A stretch of 34,011 bases of DNA from an uncultured Opitutia bacterium (GTDB lineage: Bacteria; Verrucomicrobiota; Verrucomicrobiia; Opitutales; UBA953): assembly GCA_903850885.1 (NCBI GenBank), contig CAINMU010000005.1, positions 1 to 34,011 on the forward strand, read 5' to 3'. The notes under the pieces are model-generated. The model worked only from the letters and a program-made list of their open reading frames with translations, had not been told where the DNA came from and did not search any database. Both the position numbers and the translations under genes were made by a program. This document shows positions 25,014-33,952 of this stretch, piece by piece (position 1 is the stretch's first letter; each line of letters opens with the position of its first letter).

Positions 25014-26140
25014 GTTCATTCATCACTCGCTGGTTTTCTAACGCTCAGCCGCAAACCGCGGCGGCGCTCCTTCCGGGTAATCGTTTCTTCGTCCGCCGGA
25101 TCAACGTCGAAAGCGCGACGGCGGAAGAGCAGGTAAACCTCGGGCTCGAGGCGATCTCCCCCTTCCCGCTTGAACAAATGCTTGTGGGCCACGTGCTTTC
25201 CGCCGACGGCACCCAAGCCTTGGCCTATGCCGCCCACCGACGTCGCTTCACGCCCGAAGAGAGCTTTGCTTGGCCGGACGATTGCCAAGTCATCCCCGAG
25301 TTCGTCGCCCTGTGTGGCATCCGCCCGAATGGTGCCGGCATCATCGTCCACCAGGGCGATGAACGCCTCATCGCACTGGCCTGGGGCGAAGGAGATATGC
25401 TTCCCGCCGCTATCGTCGTGGCAGAAACCGTAGATAGCGATCAGGCCTCGATTGTCCGCGAAGCGGCTGCCCGGGCCGATCTCCCCGCCGATACGGCCGT
25501 GACCGCGATTTCCGGAGCGCTTTTCGGCGAAACCATCGAAGGCCAGTTATCCCTTAAGGCCGAAGGCAACGCGCCGATGCTGATTTCCAAGAAGGCCCTC
25601 GATGCCGCTGACATTCGCGACCGCGATTTCCTGGCCCAACGCCGCAAAAAAGAAAGTACTAATATGCTGATCTGGAACGCGACCCGTCTCGGCCTGGCGA
25701 CACTCGTCGTTTCTTTCATCCTCGAACTGGTTGCGATGGGCATAAGCCTGCGCAGCAATAAACTGCAGGCCAAGACCGAGAGCCAGCAGCCCCTCGTCGC
25801 CGAAATTGAAGCGGCCCAAGCCATCTCGGCCCGCATCGTCGATCTCGGGGTGAGACGCCCGCTCTCCCTCGAGATGCTCGCCTTGGCGAATGAACACCGC
25901 CCGAGTACCCTCGATTTCCAACGCATCACCTGCAAGAATAACACCCTCCTCGAAGTGGAAGCTCGTACCACGAACGCGGGCGACATCGGCATCTTCGAAC
26001 GTGCCCTATCTGGGCTTCCAGAAGTCGCTTCCGCTGCCAGCCGCGATATTCGCGCCCGCGAATCATCGACGTCCTTCACCATCGCCATCACTTTCAAACC
26101 CGAAGTCCTTCGCAAATCTGCGGCCACCCCAAAACAATGA
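25010..26140 (+). CDS. gspL: Type II secretion inner-membrane protein GspL-like (PilM/PilN-like)
   Basis: This 376-residue protein has a cytoplasmic part of about 220 residues with a weak actin-like (PilM/GspL) pattern (EEQVNLGLEAISPFPLEQML, IIVHQGDERLIAL). One membrane segment follows at about 225-247 (TRLGLATLVVSFILELVAMGI), then a coiled-coil-like stretch and a periplasmic ferredoxin-like domain of about 100 residues (LDFQRITCKNNTLLEVEART). This is the GspL architecture: it recruits the GspE ATPase and joins GspM. Sequence is divergent, so the name rests on architecture and gene order. Its stop overlaps the gspM ATG by 4 bp. Confidence 0.82.
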   Translation: MSSFITRWFSNAQPQTAAALLPGNRFFVRRINVESATAEEQVNLGLEAISPFPLEQMLVGHVLSADGTQALAYAAHRRRFTPEESFAWPDDCQVIPEFVALCGIRPNGAGIIVHQGDERLIALAWGEGDMLPAAIVVAETVDSDQASIVREAAARADLPADTAVTAISGALFGETIEGQLSLKAEGNAPMLISKKALDAADIRDRDFLAQRRKKESTNMLIWNATRLGLATLVVSFILELVAMGISLRSNKLQAKTESQQPLVAEIEAAQAISARIVDLGVRRPLSLEMLALANEHRPSTLDFQRITCKNNTLLEVEARTTNAGDIGIFERALSGLPEVASAASRDIRARESSTSFTIAITFKPEVLRKSAATPKQ

Positions 26141-26682
26141 AACACCTCTTTTTCTCCCTCAAGATGCGCGAGCGCGTGATGGCACTCGCCGCCTTGGCCG
26201 TGGGCGCCTTCCTTTGGTCAACGGGCGCCTGGGCGCGCACCCGGGGCGGCTGGGATAACTGGCAGGCCCTTGAAGCTGAAGCCAAAATCCAATCCTCTTG
26301 GATGGCTAAAGAGAAAGAAATCCGAGACGCGGCGACGGCAGCCGTCCAAGGCCTTGATGCCGGTCACGGTTTTGATGAAGCTCACCTCGTCGCCGAAGCC
26401 GTTGCCGCCGCCAAAGAAGCCGGCCTGACCGCCAACACCGAAGCGCCTAAGACCCAGAAGGCCGGTCGCTTCGCCATCCACTCTCTCCAGATGAGTTGCC
26501 GCCGCGCCGACATGGCAAGCATGGTCAAGTTCTACGAGAACATCAGCGAGCGCGCACCGTATGTGGCGATCAGCCAGCTTACTTTGCAATCTGAGCGCGG
26601 TACGACCGGAACGGTGACCGCCACCCTGCGCCTGGATGCACTGGAACTGATTTCTCCCCCGACGTCCGCTCCGGCTAAATAA
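26137..26682 (+). CDS. gspM: Type II secretion inner-membrane protein GspM-like (PilO-like)
   Basis: This 181-residue protein begins KHLFFSLKMRERVMALAALAVGAFLW, a short cytoplasmic segment with a conserved R-E-R before the single membrane helix (about 13-33), as in GspM. A helical region then leads into a small C-terminal alpha/beta domain (FAIHSLQMSCRRADMASMVKFYENI, VTATLRLDALEL). GspM pairs with GspL to form the assembly platform. It is the last gene of the + block. Its TAA at 26680-26682 lies 2 bp from the gspF stop on the opposite strand, leaving no space for a terminator. Confidence 0.85.
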   Translation: MKHLFFSLKMRERVMALAALAVGAFLWSTGAWARTRGGWDNWQALEAEAKIQSSWMAKEKEIRDAATAAVQGLDAGHGFDEAHLVAEAVAAAKEAGLTANTEAPKTQKAGRFAIHSLQMSCRRADMASMVKFYENISERAPYVAISQLTLQSERGTTGTVTATLRLDALELISPPTSAPAK

Positions 26683-26684
26683 GC

Positions 26685-27917
26685 CTAGAAGCGGAAACTT
26701 GAGCTGACTTCGAAAACGGCCGCCACGATCGCGAACGCGATGAAGGCAACAAAGGAGAAGGCGGCGACCAAGACAGAGGCGGAAATAGTCTGGGAAATTG
26801 CGCCCAACCAACGATCGAGCTCGGCGCGATAAGAGCGCGAAATATCGCGCAAGCCGGGCGCGAGGTTGCCGGTCTGTTCGGCGACGGCGACCCGGTCCAA
26901 AAGAAGCCGAGGGAAATACCCCGTGCGGGCCAAGGCCTTGGAAAGGCTGTCCCCTTCCAAAACGCGGTCAGTCGCTTCGCGTAACTGTTGCCGAAGGGCA
27001 CGATTAGGCGCCGTCTTTTCCGCCAGCCGTAAGGCTTCGGCGGTCGTGATACCATTCTCCAGCAAGACCGCCAAGGTGTGACAGAAATTAAGGACTGAAA
27101 CCCGCATCACAAACGACCCGGCGATGGGTACGCGCAACAGCAAGCCGTCGGAAGCAATCTTACCCGCATCTGTCCGGCGCCAGCGATAGACTCCGATAAC
27201 CGTGATCACCAAGAGGCCGGCGAAGATCGGCCCGGCCACGACGAAGACGTCGGCGAAGGTAATTAAGAGCTTCGTGGACAGTGGCAGCTTACCGCCCAAG
27301 GAATTAAGTAAGGTCTGCAAGCGCGGCAAAAGAAACAGGACGAAGAAAATCACGACCCCGATGGCGATGACGCAGATGAAAATCGGGTAAGCCATGGCGC
27401 CGATTAGTTTGCGGCGGAATTCTTTTTGTTCGTTGAAGTGAGAGATCAGCCGCTCCAACACGTCGCGAATATTACCAGTGGCCTCACCCGCGGAAATCAG
27501 ATTGAGCGTTTGTCCGTCAAAGACCTTTGGGAAAGCTCCCATCGCCGCCGAGAGGCTTTGGCCTTCGCCTAGTTTGGCCCAGATACCGGAACAAAGCGTC
27601 CGCAGTCGGGATTTTTGCAGACGCAGTGACAGCAACCGCAATGATTCGCCGGCCGACATCCCGCTACGCACCAAGTCGGCCATGGATTCTAAAAACGGCA
27701 GACACTCGGCTTCGGTCGGCTCCTGGTCGGGCGTAAGTTTTGAGCCATCCTTGGATGCTTCTTTTGCCCGCACCGCCGCACCGGCCTCTTCCACTTTCAG
27801 AGGTCGGATATTACGTGACTGCAAGCGCCGCAAGGCCTCGCGGCGATTCGGGGCTTCGATTGTCCCCTCGGCCGCCGCTCCCTGGGCATCGCGTGCGGTA
27901 TAGTTAAAGACGGCCAT
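26685..27917 (-). CDS. gspF: Type II secretion platform protein GspF
   Basis: This 410-residue polytopic inner-membrane protein has two repeated GspF domains: FLESMADLVRSGMSAGESLRLL (about 75-200) and FCHTLAVLLENGITTAEALRLA (about 275-400). Membrane segments lie near 170-195, 218-245 and 375-402. The conserved G-E-x-T-G-N-I (about 142-148) and VAVAEQTGNLAPGL blocks are present. It is the platform core that couples GspE ATP hydrolysis to pseudopilus growth. It begins 5 bp after the gspE stop, so it is co-transcribed with gspD and gspE. Confidence 0.96.
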   Translation of the reverse strand: MAVFNYTARDAQGAAAEGTIEAPNRREALRRLQSRNIRPLKVEEAGAAVRAKEASKDGSKLTPDQEPTEAECLPFLESMADLVRSGMSAGESLRLLSLRLQKSRLRTLCSGIWAKLGEGQSLSAAMGAFPKVFDGQTLNLISAGEATGNIRDVLERLISHFNEQKEFRRKLIGAMAYPIFICVIAIGVVIFFVLFLLPRLQTLLNSLGGKLPLSTKLLITFADVFVVAGPIFAGLLVITVIGVYRWRRTDAGKIASDGLLLRVPIAGSFVMRVSVLNFCHTLAVLLENGITTAEALRLAEKTAPNRALRQQLREATDRVLEGDSLSKALARTGYFPRLLLDRVAVAEQTGNLAPGLRDISRSYRAELDRWLGAISQTISASVLVAAFSFVAFIAFAIVAAVFEVSSSFRF

Positions 27918-27922
27918 CGGGC

Positions 27923-29608
27923 TTATTCGTTCGAACTTAAGTTGCGCACGAGCTCATCGATGGTCGTGTGACCTTGGACAACCTTGATCCAGCCCGCCCG
28001 AGCCAATGGCCGCATCCCTTGGGAAATCGCTTTCTCCGTGAGTTCGCGATTACTGACGCGACTGACGATTAAATCATGCAGCGGCTTAGGGTGGAAAATT
28101 TCGAAAACCCCGACGCGGCCGCGATAGCCCGTATGGCGGCACTTACGGCAACCGACCGGTTCGCGCAGGGTCGTGACTTCTGCCAACTCTTTTTCCCCCA
28201 TGCCCAAAGCTTCGAGGGCCGGCAAGAGACGCTCGCGAACGACTGGTACCGTCTTGGCACAATCGCTACAGACTCGGCGAACGAGACGTTGGGCGATGAC
28301 CAGCTCGACGGCCGAGGCGACTAAGAAGGGCTCTACCCCCATGTCGACCAGACGCGTGATGGCGCCAGGTGCGTCGTTGGTGTGCAAAGTCGAGAAGACG
28401 AGGTGTCCCGTCAATGAGGCACGGATGGAAATTTCGGCAGTCTCTAAGTCGCGAATTTCTCCGACCATGATGACGTCCGGATCTTGACGCAGCGTGCTCC
28501 GCAAGGCGTTCGCGAACGTCAGGCCGATTTCGGCTTTGGTCTGCACCTGGTTCGCACCGGGCACTTCGTATTCAATCGGATCTTCAATCGTCACGATCCG
28601 GAGTTCGGGCGAATTGATTTCCTGCAAGAAGGCGTTCAACGTCGTCGACTTACCCGAACCGGTAGGGCCGGTGACGAGGATGATGCCGTGCGGATAGTCG
28701 AGCTCCTTGCGCACGGCGGACTGCTCATCGGGGTTCATGCCGATGCGGTCCATATTATAAGCCTCCTTACGTTGGTTCAGGAGACGAAGCGAAACCGATT
28801 CGGCGTAGATGGTAGGAATCGTCGAAACGCGAATATCGAGGACGTTCTTACCGTCGCGGAAATTGATTCGGCCGTCTTGCGGTAGACGACGTTCGGAAAT
28901 ATTCAACCGCGCCATGATCTTGAGGCGAGAGATGATGGCGTCTTGGAAGCGCGAGAGGTTATCTGGTAAAGGTACCGCGAGCAGAATGCCGTCGACGCGA
29001 TAACGGATGCGCAACGCCCCTTCTTGGGGCTCAAAGTGAACGTCCGTCGCGCCTTCGGCCACGGCTTGAGAAAGGACTTCCGTGACGAAGCGGACGACGG
29101 CAGCGTCTTGGTCGGCTTCGACATCGGCGCCAGCCGCTTGTAATTCGGGAAGGTCTTCGCCTTCGTCATCCAAGCTGCCCGAACCCACGCCGTAGTTTTC
29201 GTTGATCAGCTGACTGACGCGCTCGGGCGGAGCCAGATACCACTTGGGGCGGCGGGGCGTAAAAGTCGCGACCCAATCGGCCGTGTCAGCATCCGGCGGA
29301 AGCGAGGTCACCAAGCGAAGACGGCCTTCTTCGCCGCCGGGCATGGTAACCGGTACCACTTGGGCTTCGGAAGCGATCCGGGCGGGTAAGATTTTTAAAC
29401 CTTCCAGATCGATGGCTGGCTCATCCAGGACTTCGAAGCCCGTCAGCTTCGCCAATTCGGCGAGCAGTCCGGCCTCATTGAGATTAAGCGCTTGAGCCAA
29501 AAATTTAAAGCGGGCCTCTCGCGGCGTCTCCGCGAACGCGGCGCGAGCCTCGTCGGTCAGTCTTTCGGCGAGCGCCGAAGGCAGTCCGTGCCGGTCAACA
29601 GTCAGCAT
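27923..29608 (-). CDS. gspE: Type II secretion ATPase GspE
   Basis: This 561-residue cytoplasmic hexameric ATPase has an N-terminal GspE/MshEN-like domain (to about 160). The catalytic domain has Walker A GPTGSGKST (314-322), an Asp box around IEDPIEYEVPGANQVQ, Walker B DPDVIMVGEIRD (376-387) and a His box GHLVFSTLHTN (401-411). A zinc-type pair C447-x2-C450 and C487-x2-C490 is complete. All catalytic blocks are intact. It powers pseudopilus assembly through GspL and GspF. Its ATG lies 1 bp after the gspD stop and its stop 5 bp before gspF, so gspD-E-F form one tight operon. Confidence 0.97.
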   Translation of the reverse strand: MLTVDRHGLPSALAERLTDEARAAFAETPREARFKFLAQALNLNEAGLLAELAKLTGFEVLDEPAIDLEGLKILPARIASEAQVVPVTMPGGEEGRLRLVTSLPPDADTADWVATFTPRRPKWYLAPPERVSQLINENYGVGSGSLDDEGEDLPELQAAGADVEADQDAAVVRFVTEVLSQAVAEGATDVHFEPQEGALRIRYRVDGILLAVPLPDNLSRFQDAIISRLKIMARLNISERRLPQDGRINFRDGKNVLDIRVSTIPTIYAESVSLRLLNQRKEAYNMDRIGMNPDEQSAVRKELDYPHGIILVTGPTGSGKSTTLNAFLQEINSPELRIVTIEDPIEYEVPGANQVQTKAEIGLTFANALRSTLRQDPDVIMVGEIRDLETAEISIRASLTGHLVFSTLHTNDAPGAITRLVDMGVEPFLVASAVELVIAQRLVRRVCSDCAKTVPVVRERLLPALEALGMGEKELAEVTTLREPVGCRKCRHTGYRGRVGVFEIFHPKPLHDLIVSRVSNRELTEKAISQGMRPLARAGWIKVVQGHTTIDELVRNLSSNE

Positions 29609-29609
29609 G

Positions 29610-31751
29610 TTACTTCTTTGCAGGTGCGGCTACCGGTTGACCAGGGATACGGTCGAGTACCTGACGGGCTTCAGGTCCGAGGCTCGACGCATCGACGCGA
29701 TTGAGTCCGTCGATGTTATCGGCGGCCGTATTCGTCAGGACGTAAGGACGAAGGAACATCACCAGCTCCGTGCGAGTTTCGTCGCTTTGGCTTCCGCCAA
29801 ATAGATCGCTCAAGAATGGAATCGGTCCGAGTCGGCTGGTCGATTTGATTTTCTGCCGGCGCTGCAAGCCGCCGAGGACGATGATTTCTCCGCTCATCGC
29901 ACTGACGAAGGAATCTGTCGTGCGACGGCCGATGATCGGCTGGCTGTTACCGTCGACCATGACGTGGTCGATAATGTCTTCCACGGATTGGCTGACCTGT
30001 AATTGTACGGCTCCGTCCTTCCCGATCAGCGGTAGGACTTTTAATTGGATGCCGATATCGCGCATGGAAACCGTCGAGCTGGTCGTCAGGCCGGTCGAGC
30101 TACTGGTGTTAGCTGTCGAAGTCACCCCGGTGATGACGGGGAGAGATTCGCCGACGAAGATCGTCGCCTCTTTATTATGCGTGGTGGTGATAGCCGGGCA
30201 GGACAGGATACGCGCGTCGTTTTTAGCGGGCGTGGTGGCGAGGCCGATGATACCGGTCAAGTTGCCACTGCTGTTGATGGTCGCTTGTCCGCCGGCGAGA
30301 CCCCCTAAGCTTGAACCATTGGCGCCTGCAGCCGAAAGGAACGTGCCGCCGATGCTCGTAAGCTTACCGTTTGTCACCGTCATGTTCAGTGAGGAAATCC
30401 CGCTGGTATCGCTATCGGTCAAGGTCACTTCGGCGATGACTACTTCGACGCGCACTTGAGGGAGTAAGCCGTCGACTTTGTCGATCAAGTCGCGAAGCAG
30501 GCGCAAGTCATCCTTCGTTCCGGAAACGATAATCGAGTTACTGCGAATGTCTGGTAGCACCGTCACCGTATTACTAAATTCATCGGCCCCTGCTTGGGCG
30601 GCACCAGCGGCAGAAGGAGCCGCCACCGCGACGGGAATCGCCGCGACGGGCGTAGCCGCACGGGCGCTCGGTGAGCCCTTTGTGGTCCCGCTTGCCTTGG
30701 TCGCGGCGGCGACCTGGCCAGTGACTAACTGCGTCAGCATCGTGGCGACCTGGGTTGCGTCCGAGTGGCGGAGCGCGATGACGTCGGTCTTGGTGTTGGG
30801 CGCCGAAGCGGAATCCAGGGTGTTAATGAGCTTATCAAAGAATTCATGCTGGTCGGCCGAGCCCATGAGGATGATGCGGTTCGTCCGTTCATCGGCGGTA
30901 AAGCTGGTGCCGGTGCTCAAACGGAAAGGCGCTCCACCCGTGGCGGCAGGCGTGCGCAGCAAGGCGGTCAGCTTATTGACCAAATCGGTGGCGACGGCGT
31001 TCGTCAAAGAATATGTCTTGGTGGCGATGACATCGAGCTGCGGGCGATCCAGTTGCAGCACCAAGTTTTCAACTTTCTGGAGATTAGTAATCGAGTCGGT
31101 AACGAGCAGGGCGTTATTGCGCGCGAAGTAAATTGGCGGAGAAGCGAGCGTGCTATTTAGCATGCCCGAGATTTGGAGGACCATTTCCTGCCCGCTGGCG
31201 TGTTTGAGCGTGAAAATCTTGGAAGCGATGCGGCCACTGGGCGGCATTTTGAGTGTGCTCTCCATGAGCAACGTCGGCGACTCCGCCTTGGCGACGAGGT
31301 TGGGGACGACCTTGAGGAATTTATCGCCCTGCTGGATGACCGCAATGCCGTTAAGGTTAAGCAAGGTCTCGATCGCGAGGAGGGCATCGTCGCGCGTAAT
31401 CGAGGCGGGCAGCGAAAGCGTGTAGACGTTCGCGGGGAGCGCCTGTGGACGAAGCACCGACTTGCCGGTCCAGCGCTGCAAAAGCTCTAACATTTGGGCG
31501 ACGGTTTCATCGCGCAGAATGACTGGCCCGACCTTATCGGAGCCTAAGAGTTCGGGAGTTGGTACCGCTGCGGCGACGGCGACGACCGCAGGGGCGGTAG
31601 TGGTAGCGGCGGCAGGGGCGGCCTGGCCAAAGAAGGTGGAGGGTAGAACGGTGCCCAATAAACATAGGCAATAAAAGGGCAGGTAAGCCCGGCGTTCACG
31701 TGGGGTTGAAATAGAGCAATTCACTGGAGGGAGGGTACAAAGGGATAACAC
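29610..31751 (-). CDS. gspD: Type II secretion secretin GspD
   Basis: Outer-membrane channel of 713 residues. The start is a GTG at 31751, and GTG 31724 is an alternative; the export signal lies at about residues 24-43 (YLPFYCLCLLGTVLPSTFFG). An Ala/Thr-rich linker precedes the N0 domain (about 70-155). N1-N3 domains follow, with an Ala/Pro-rich insertion (about 355-400, ARAATPVAAIPVAVAAPSAAG). The secretin core (about 430-680) has VRVEVVIAEVTL, GEIIVLGGLQRRQ and RLGPIPFLSDLFGG. The C-terminus ELVMFLRPYVL is the last secretin strand region. Multimers form the gated exit pore. No pilotin gene or lipobox is visible nearby. It is transcribed divergently from the gene at 31926. Confidence 0.96.
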   Translation of the reverse strand: MLSLCTLPPVNCSISTPRERRAYLPFYCLCLLGTVLPSTFFGQAAPAAATTTAPAVVAVAAAVPTPELLGSDKVGPVILRDETVAQMLELLQRWTGKSVLRPQALPANVYTLSLPASITRDDALLAIETLLNLNGIAVIQQGDKFLKVVPNLVAKAESPTLLMESTLKMPPSGRIASKIFTLKHASGQEMVLQISGMLNSTLASPPIYFARNNALLVTDSITNLQKVENLVLQLDRPQLDVIATKTYSLTNAVATDLVNKLTALLRTPAATGGAPFRLSTGTSFTADERTNRIILMGSADQHEFFDKLINTLDSASAPNTKTDVIALRHSDATQVATMLTQLVTGQVAAATKASGTTKGSPSARAATPVAAIPVAVAAPSAAGAAQAGADEFSNTVTVLPDIRSNSIIVSGTKDDLRLLRDLIDKVDGLLPQVRVEVVIAEVTLTDSDTSGISSLNMTVTNGKLTSIGGTFLSAAGANGSSLGGLAGGQATINSSGNLTGIIGLATTPAKNDARILSCPAITTTHNKEATIFVGESLPVITGVTSTANTSSSTGLTTSSTVSMRDIGIQLKVLPLIGKDGAVQLQVSQSVEDIIDHVMVDGNSQPIIGRRTTDSFVSAMSGEIIVLGGLQRRQKIKSTSRLGPIPFLSDLFGGSQSDETRTELVMFLRPYVLTNTAADNIDGLNRVDASSLGPEARQVLDRIPGQPVAAPAKK

Positions 31752-31925
31752 CCAACTGGAAGAATAGTTCGATTAGTTTTAACGAATTTGACGAAATTCT
31801 TGTTATTAGCCTGATCGCTGGCCTCAGAACCGCCATAATCCTTCGCCTATGGTGAACAATTATTCACCTTTTTCTTGCATGGATGGCCGATTTACTTCAA
31901 TTCAGGGTCATAAACCCAATTTCTC
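31752..31925. promoter_or_regulatory. Divergent intergenic region with inverted repeats upstream of gspD
   Basis: This 174-bp AT-rich gap must hold the gspD promoter on - and probably that of the 176-aa gene on +. GAATTT-GACG-AAATTC (31784-31799) is a perfect 6-bp inverted repeat 33 bp upstream of the gspD GTG. GGTGAA-N6-TTCACC (31851-31868) is followed by five T residues on the + strand. No single promoter can be assigned with confidence. Confidence 0.4.
31851..31873 (+). terminator. Short hairpin with T run
   Basis: GGTGAA (31851-31856) and TTCACC (31863-31868) form a perfect 6-bp stem followed by TTTTT. It has the form of a weak intrinsic terminator on +, but no + strand gene ends upstream. 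An operator or attenuator before the gene at 31926 is equally possible. Confidence 0.3.
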
Positions 31926-32456
31926 GTGCGCGAAGATATCCCCGAATGGCTTGGTAAGCCACCTCTCCGTGGCACTGAAAAGTGGGACGCATGGCTAGCG
32001 AAATGGCGCCAGTACGCCCGGGTTGAATTACGCGATACCGCCGCCGATGACCCAGACTTTGATTTTGGCCTGCTGACGGTAGACGAAAGGTGGCGCGTGG
32101 CCCTGCAAATCGAAGTGCGTTCACACATTACAGCTGGGCGAGCGGGCGCACCGCCCCCGATGGAGTTGGGTAAGCGGATCAGCGATCTGAATCACGCCTC
32201 CGTCGTGGCTTGGATGGTCGGCCGATCCGTCCTTTCTCCCCTGCCCGACGCCCGCGACCAACAAGTCGCCGAGTGGAGCGCGGGGCGCGAAAACCCTCGC
32301 CGCCGCCGGATCGCGCACGGGATACGCTACGGCTTCATCGCCGGCCTCGGTGGCGATGCCGCCTCCCCTTCTTGGTCGTCGCCAGATTATGTCGCAGCCT
32401 ATGAAGCCGCTTGGGCGGCCGGTAATGAGTTGGCCATCGAAAATGACCCTCGCTGA
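31926..32456 (+). CDS. Hypothetical protein, 176 residues
   Basis: I do not recognise this protein. No signal peptide or membrane segment is seen, so it is likely cytoplasmic. It is rich in Trp, Arg and Ala and mostly helical in appearance, with repeated W-containing segments (EWLGKPPLRGTEKWDAWLAKW; VAWMVGR; YEAAWAAGN). DERWRVALQIEVRSHI and ASVVAWMVGRSVLSPLPDARDQQVAEWS are the best candidates for conserved blocks. An in-frame stop at 31911-31913 leaves GTG at 31926 as the first usable start; no Shine-Dalgarno is visible. It is preferred over frames on the other strand because it is the longest frame here and has normal composition. rmuC begins 53 bp downstream in the same direction. Confidence 0.6.
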   Translation: MREDIPEWLGKPPLRGTEKWDAWLAKWRQYARVELRDTAADDPDFDFGLLTVDERWRVALQIEVRSHITAGRAGAPPPMELGKRISDLNHASVVAWMVGRSVLSPLPDARDQQVAEWSAGRENPRRRRIAHGIRYGFIAGLGGDAASPSWSSPDYVAAYEAAWAAGNELAIENDPR

Positions 32457-32509
32457 TAAGTTGCGGAAACACGTCGGCCGGGTAGTCTGAGTCTTTCTAC
32501 AATAAATTC

Positions 32510-33865
32510 ATGGAATCCCTTACGCCCTACCTGTTGGTCGCCGTCCTTGCCGTGGTGATCTACGTCTCTTTCTTCAAATCCACCGAACCGGCCATCGACG
32601 ACAAAAATAGCGGGCTGCTGATCGATGAGCTCCGCCGCCAACTCAGCGCCGCCCAGGCCACGGCTGAAAGCGAGCGCGTCGCCAAGACCGACGCCCTATC
32701 CCGGGTGGCCGCCGCGGAAGCCGCCCGGAATGCGGCTTACCAGCAACTCACCGAAGCTCAGCAAGGCAATGAACGCGCCGTCAATCAACTCCGCGAAGAC
32801 AATCGCAAAGCGCAGGCCGAAGCCGCCGTACGGCATGAACGCGATCTCGCTGAGCTCAAGGTCTCCTTTTCTAAGATGAGCACGGACGTGCTTAAAGGCA
32901 TGACGCCAGACGTCACCAAGGAGGTCGCCAGCCAAGTCACGCCGCTCATCGCCCAGATCAACACCGCGCTGGGCAACTATCGCCAGACCATGGAACAAAG
33001 CCTGTCGAGCCAGGGCGATGCGCTCGCCGCTGTTCGGAATCAGATGCAGACTATCAGCGAGACCACGGCCGCCCTCGCGACCAGCACGACGGACTTCACC
33101 TCCGTGCTGAAATCTTCGCAACATCGCGGCAAGTGGGGCGAACAGACACTCCGTAATGTCGTCGAAGCCGCCGGCTTGAGCCCGCATTGCGACTTCGCCG
33201 AGCAGGTTTCGCAGGACGACTCCCGCCCTGACCTCATCGTGAAGCTCCCGGGCAATCGCTGCATCATCATCGACTCCAAGGTGCCAGAGTTTGACGTCGC
33301 ACTCGCCGACCAAGCCGCGCCAAATCGCCGCGATCTGGTCGCCTCCCATGCGCTCAAGTTGAAGAAGACCATCCGTGACCTCGCCGCCAAAAACTATTCG
33401 GCGGCCATGGAAAAACAAGGCGTGACCCCGTTCGACAAAGTCGTGCTCTTCCTGCCGGCCGAATCACTCCTCAGCACCGCGCTCGAAGGTGATAACGACC
33501 TGATCATGGACGCCGGACGCGCGGGCATCCTCATCGCGACTCCGGCCACGCTCATTGGCTTCCTCGGAGCGATCAATCTCGCCTGGCAACAACACACTCA
33601 AGCGGCGAACGCGGGCAAGATCGCCGCGGAAGCGACGGAGCTCTTTGATCGGTTAGTCAAGTTTGCTGAACATTTTACCAAGGTCCGTAAAGGCCTGCTT
33701 GCCGCCTCCGAAAGCCTCGATGCCGCCATCGGCAGTTACGAGACCCGCATCCGCCCACAAGGTGAACGCGTCCGGGAACTCGGCGGGGCAGCCAGTCGCG
33801 ATGAGCTGGCCGAGATTGCTCCCGTGAACGCGAACATCCGCCGCCTTGAAAATTCAGCCGAATAA
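32510..33865 (+). CDS. rmuC: RmuC family DNA recombination protein
   Basis: This 451-residue protein has an N-terminal membrane anchor (about 5-24, YLLVAVLAVVIYVSFF). A long charged coiled coil runs about 38-125, and an RmuC nuclease-like core about 200-400. Core blocks include HRGKWGEQTLRNVVEAAGL, RPDLIVKLPGNRCIIIDSKVP (D and DSK of a PD-(D/E)xK-like site) and FDKVVLFLPAESLLS. RmuC limits DNA inversions and rearrangements between short repeats in E. coli; its exact activity is less settled. TACAAT at 32498-32503 ends 6 bases before the ATG and could serve as -10 of a leaderless transcript. The gene converges on tRNA-Ala. Confidence 0.95.
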   Translation: MESLTPYLLVAVLAVVIYVSFFKSTEPAIDDKNSGLLIDELRRQLSAAQATAESERVAKTDALSRVAAAEAARNAAYQQLTEAQQGNERAVNQLREDNRKAQAEAAVRHERDLAELKVSFSKMSTDVLKGMTPDVTKEVASQVTPLIAQINTALGNYRQTMEQSLSSQGDALAAVRNQMQTISETTAALATSTTDFTSVLKSSQHRGKWGEQTLRNVVEAAGLSPHCDFAEQVSQDDSRPDLIVKLPGNRCIIIDSKVPEFDVALADQAAPNRRDLVASHALKLKKTIRDLAAKNYSAAMEKQGVTPFDKVVLFLPAESLLSTALEGDNDLIMDAGRAGILIATPATLIGFLGAINLAWQQHTQAANAGKIAAEATELFDRLVKFAEHFTKVRKGLLAASESLDAAIGSYETRIRPQGERVRELGGAASRDELAEIAPVNANIRRLENSAE

Positions 33866-33876
33866 GCCTGCCCTCC

Positions 33877-33952
33877 TGGTGGAGCCGATGAGGTTCGAAC
33901 TCACGGCCTCGTCGTTGCGAACGACGCGCTCTACCAACTGAGCTACGGCCCC
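33877..33952 (-). tRNA. tRNA-Ala (anticodon CGC)
   Basis: A complete 76-base cloverleaf on the - strand. The acceptor GGGGCCG pairs with CGGCTCC and contains the G3-U70 wobble that defines tRNA-Ala. The D arm is GCTC-AGTTGGTA-GAGC, the anticodon stem CGTCG/CGACG with loop TTCGCAA (anticodon CGC, reading GCG), the T arm GTGAG-TTCGAAC-CTCAT (last pair G-T), discriminator A73 and an encoded CCA. A TTGACC box lies at 33999-33994 upstream on the same strand, but a well-spaced -10 is not evident. It starts 11 bp beyond the rmuC stop in convergent orientation. Confidence 0.97.
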
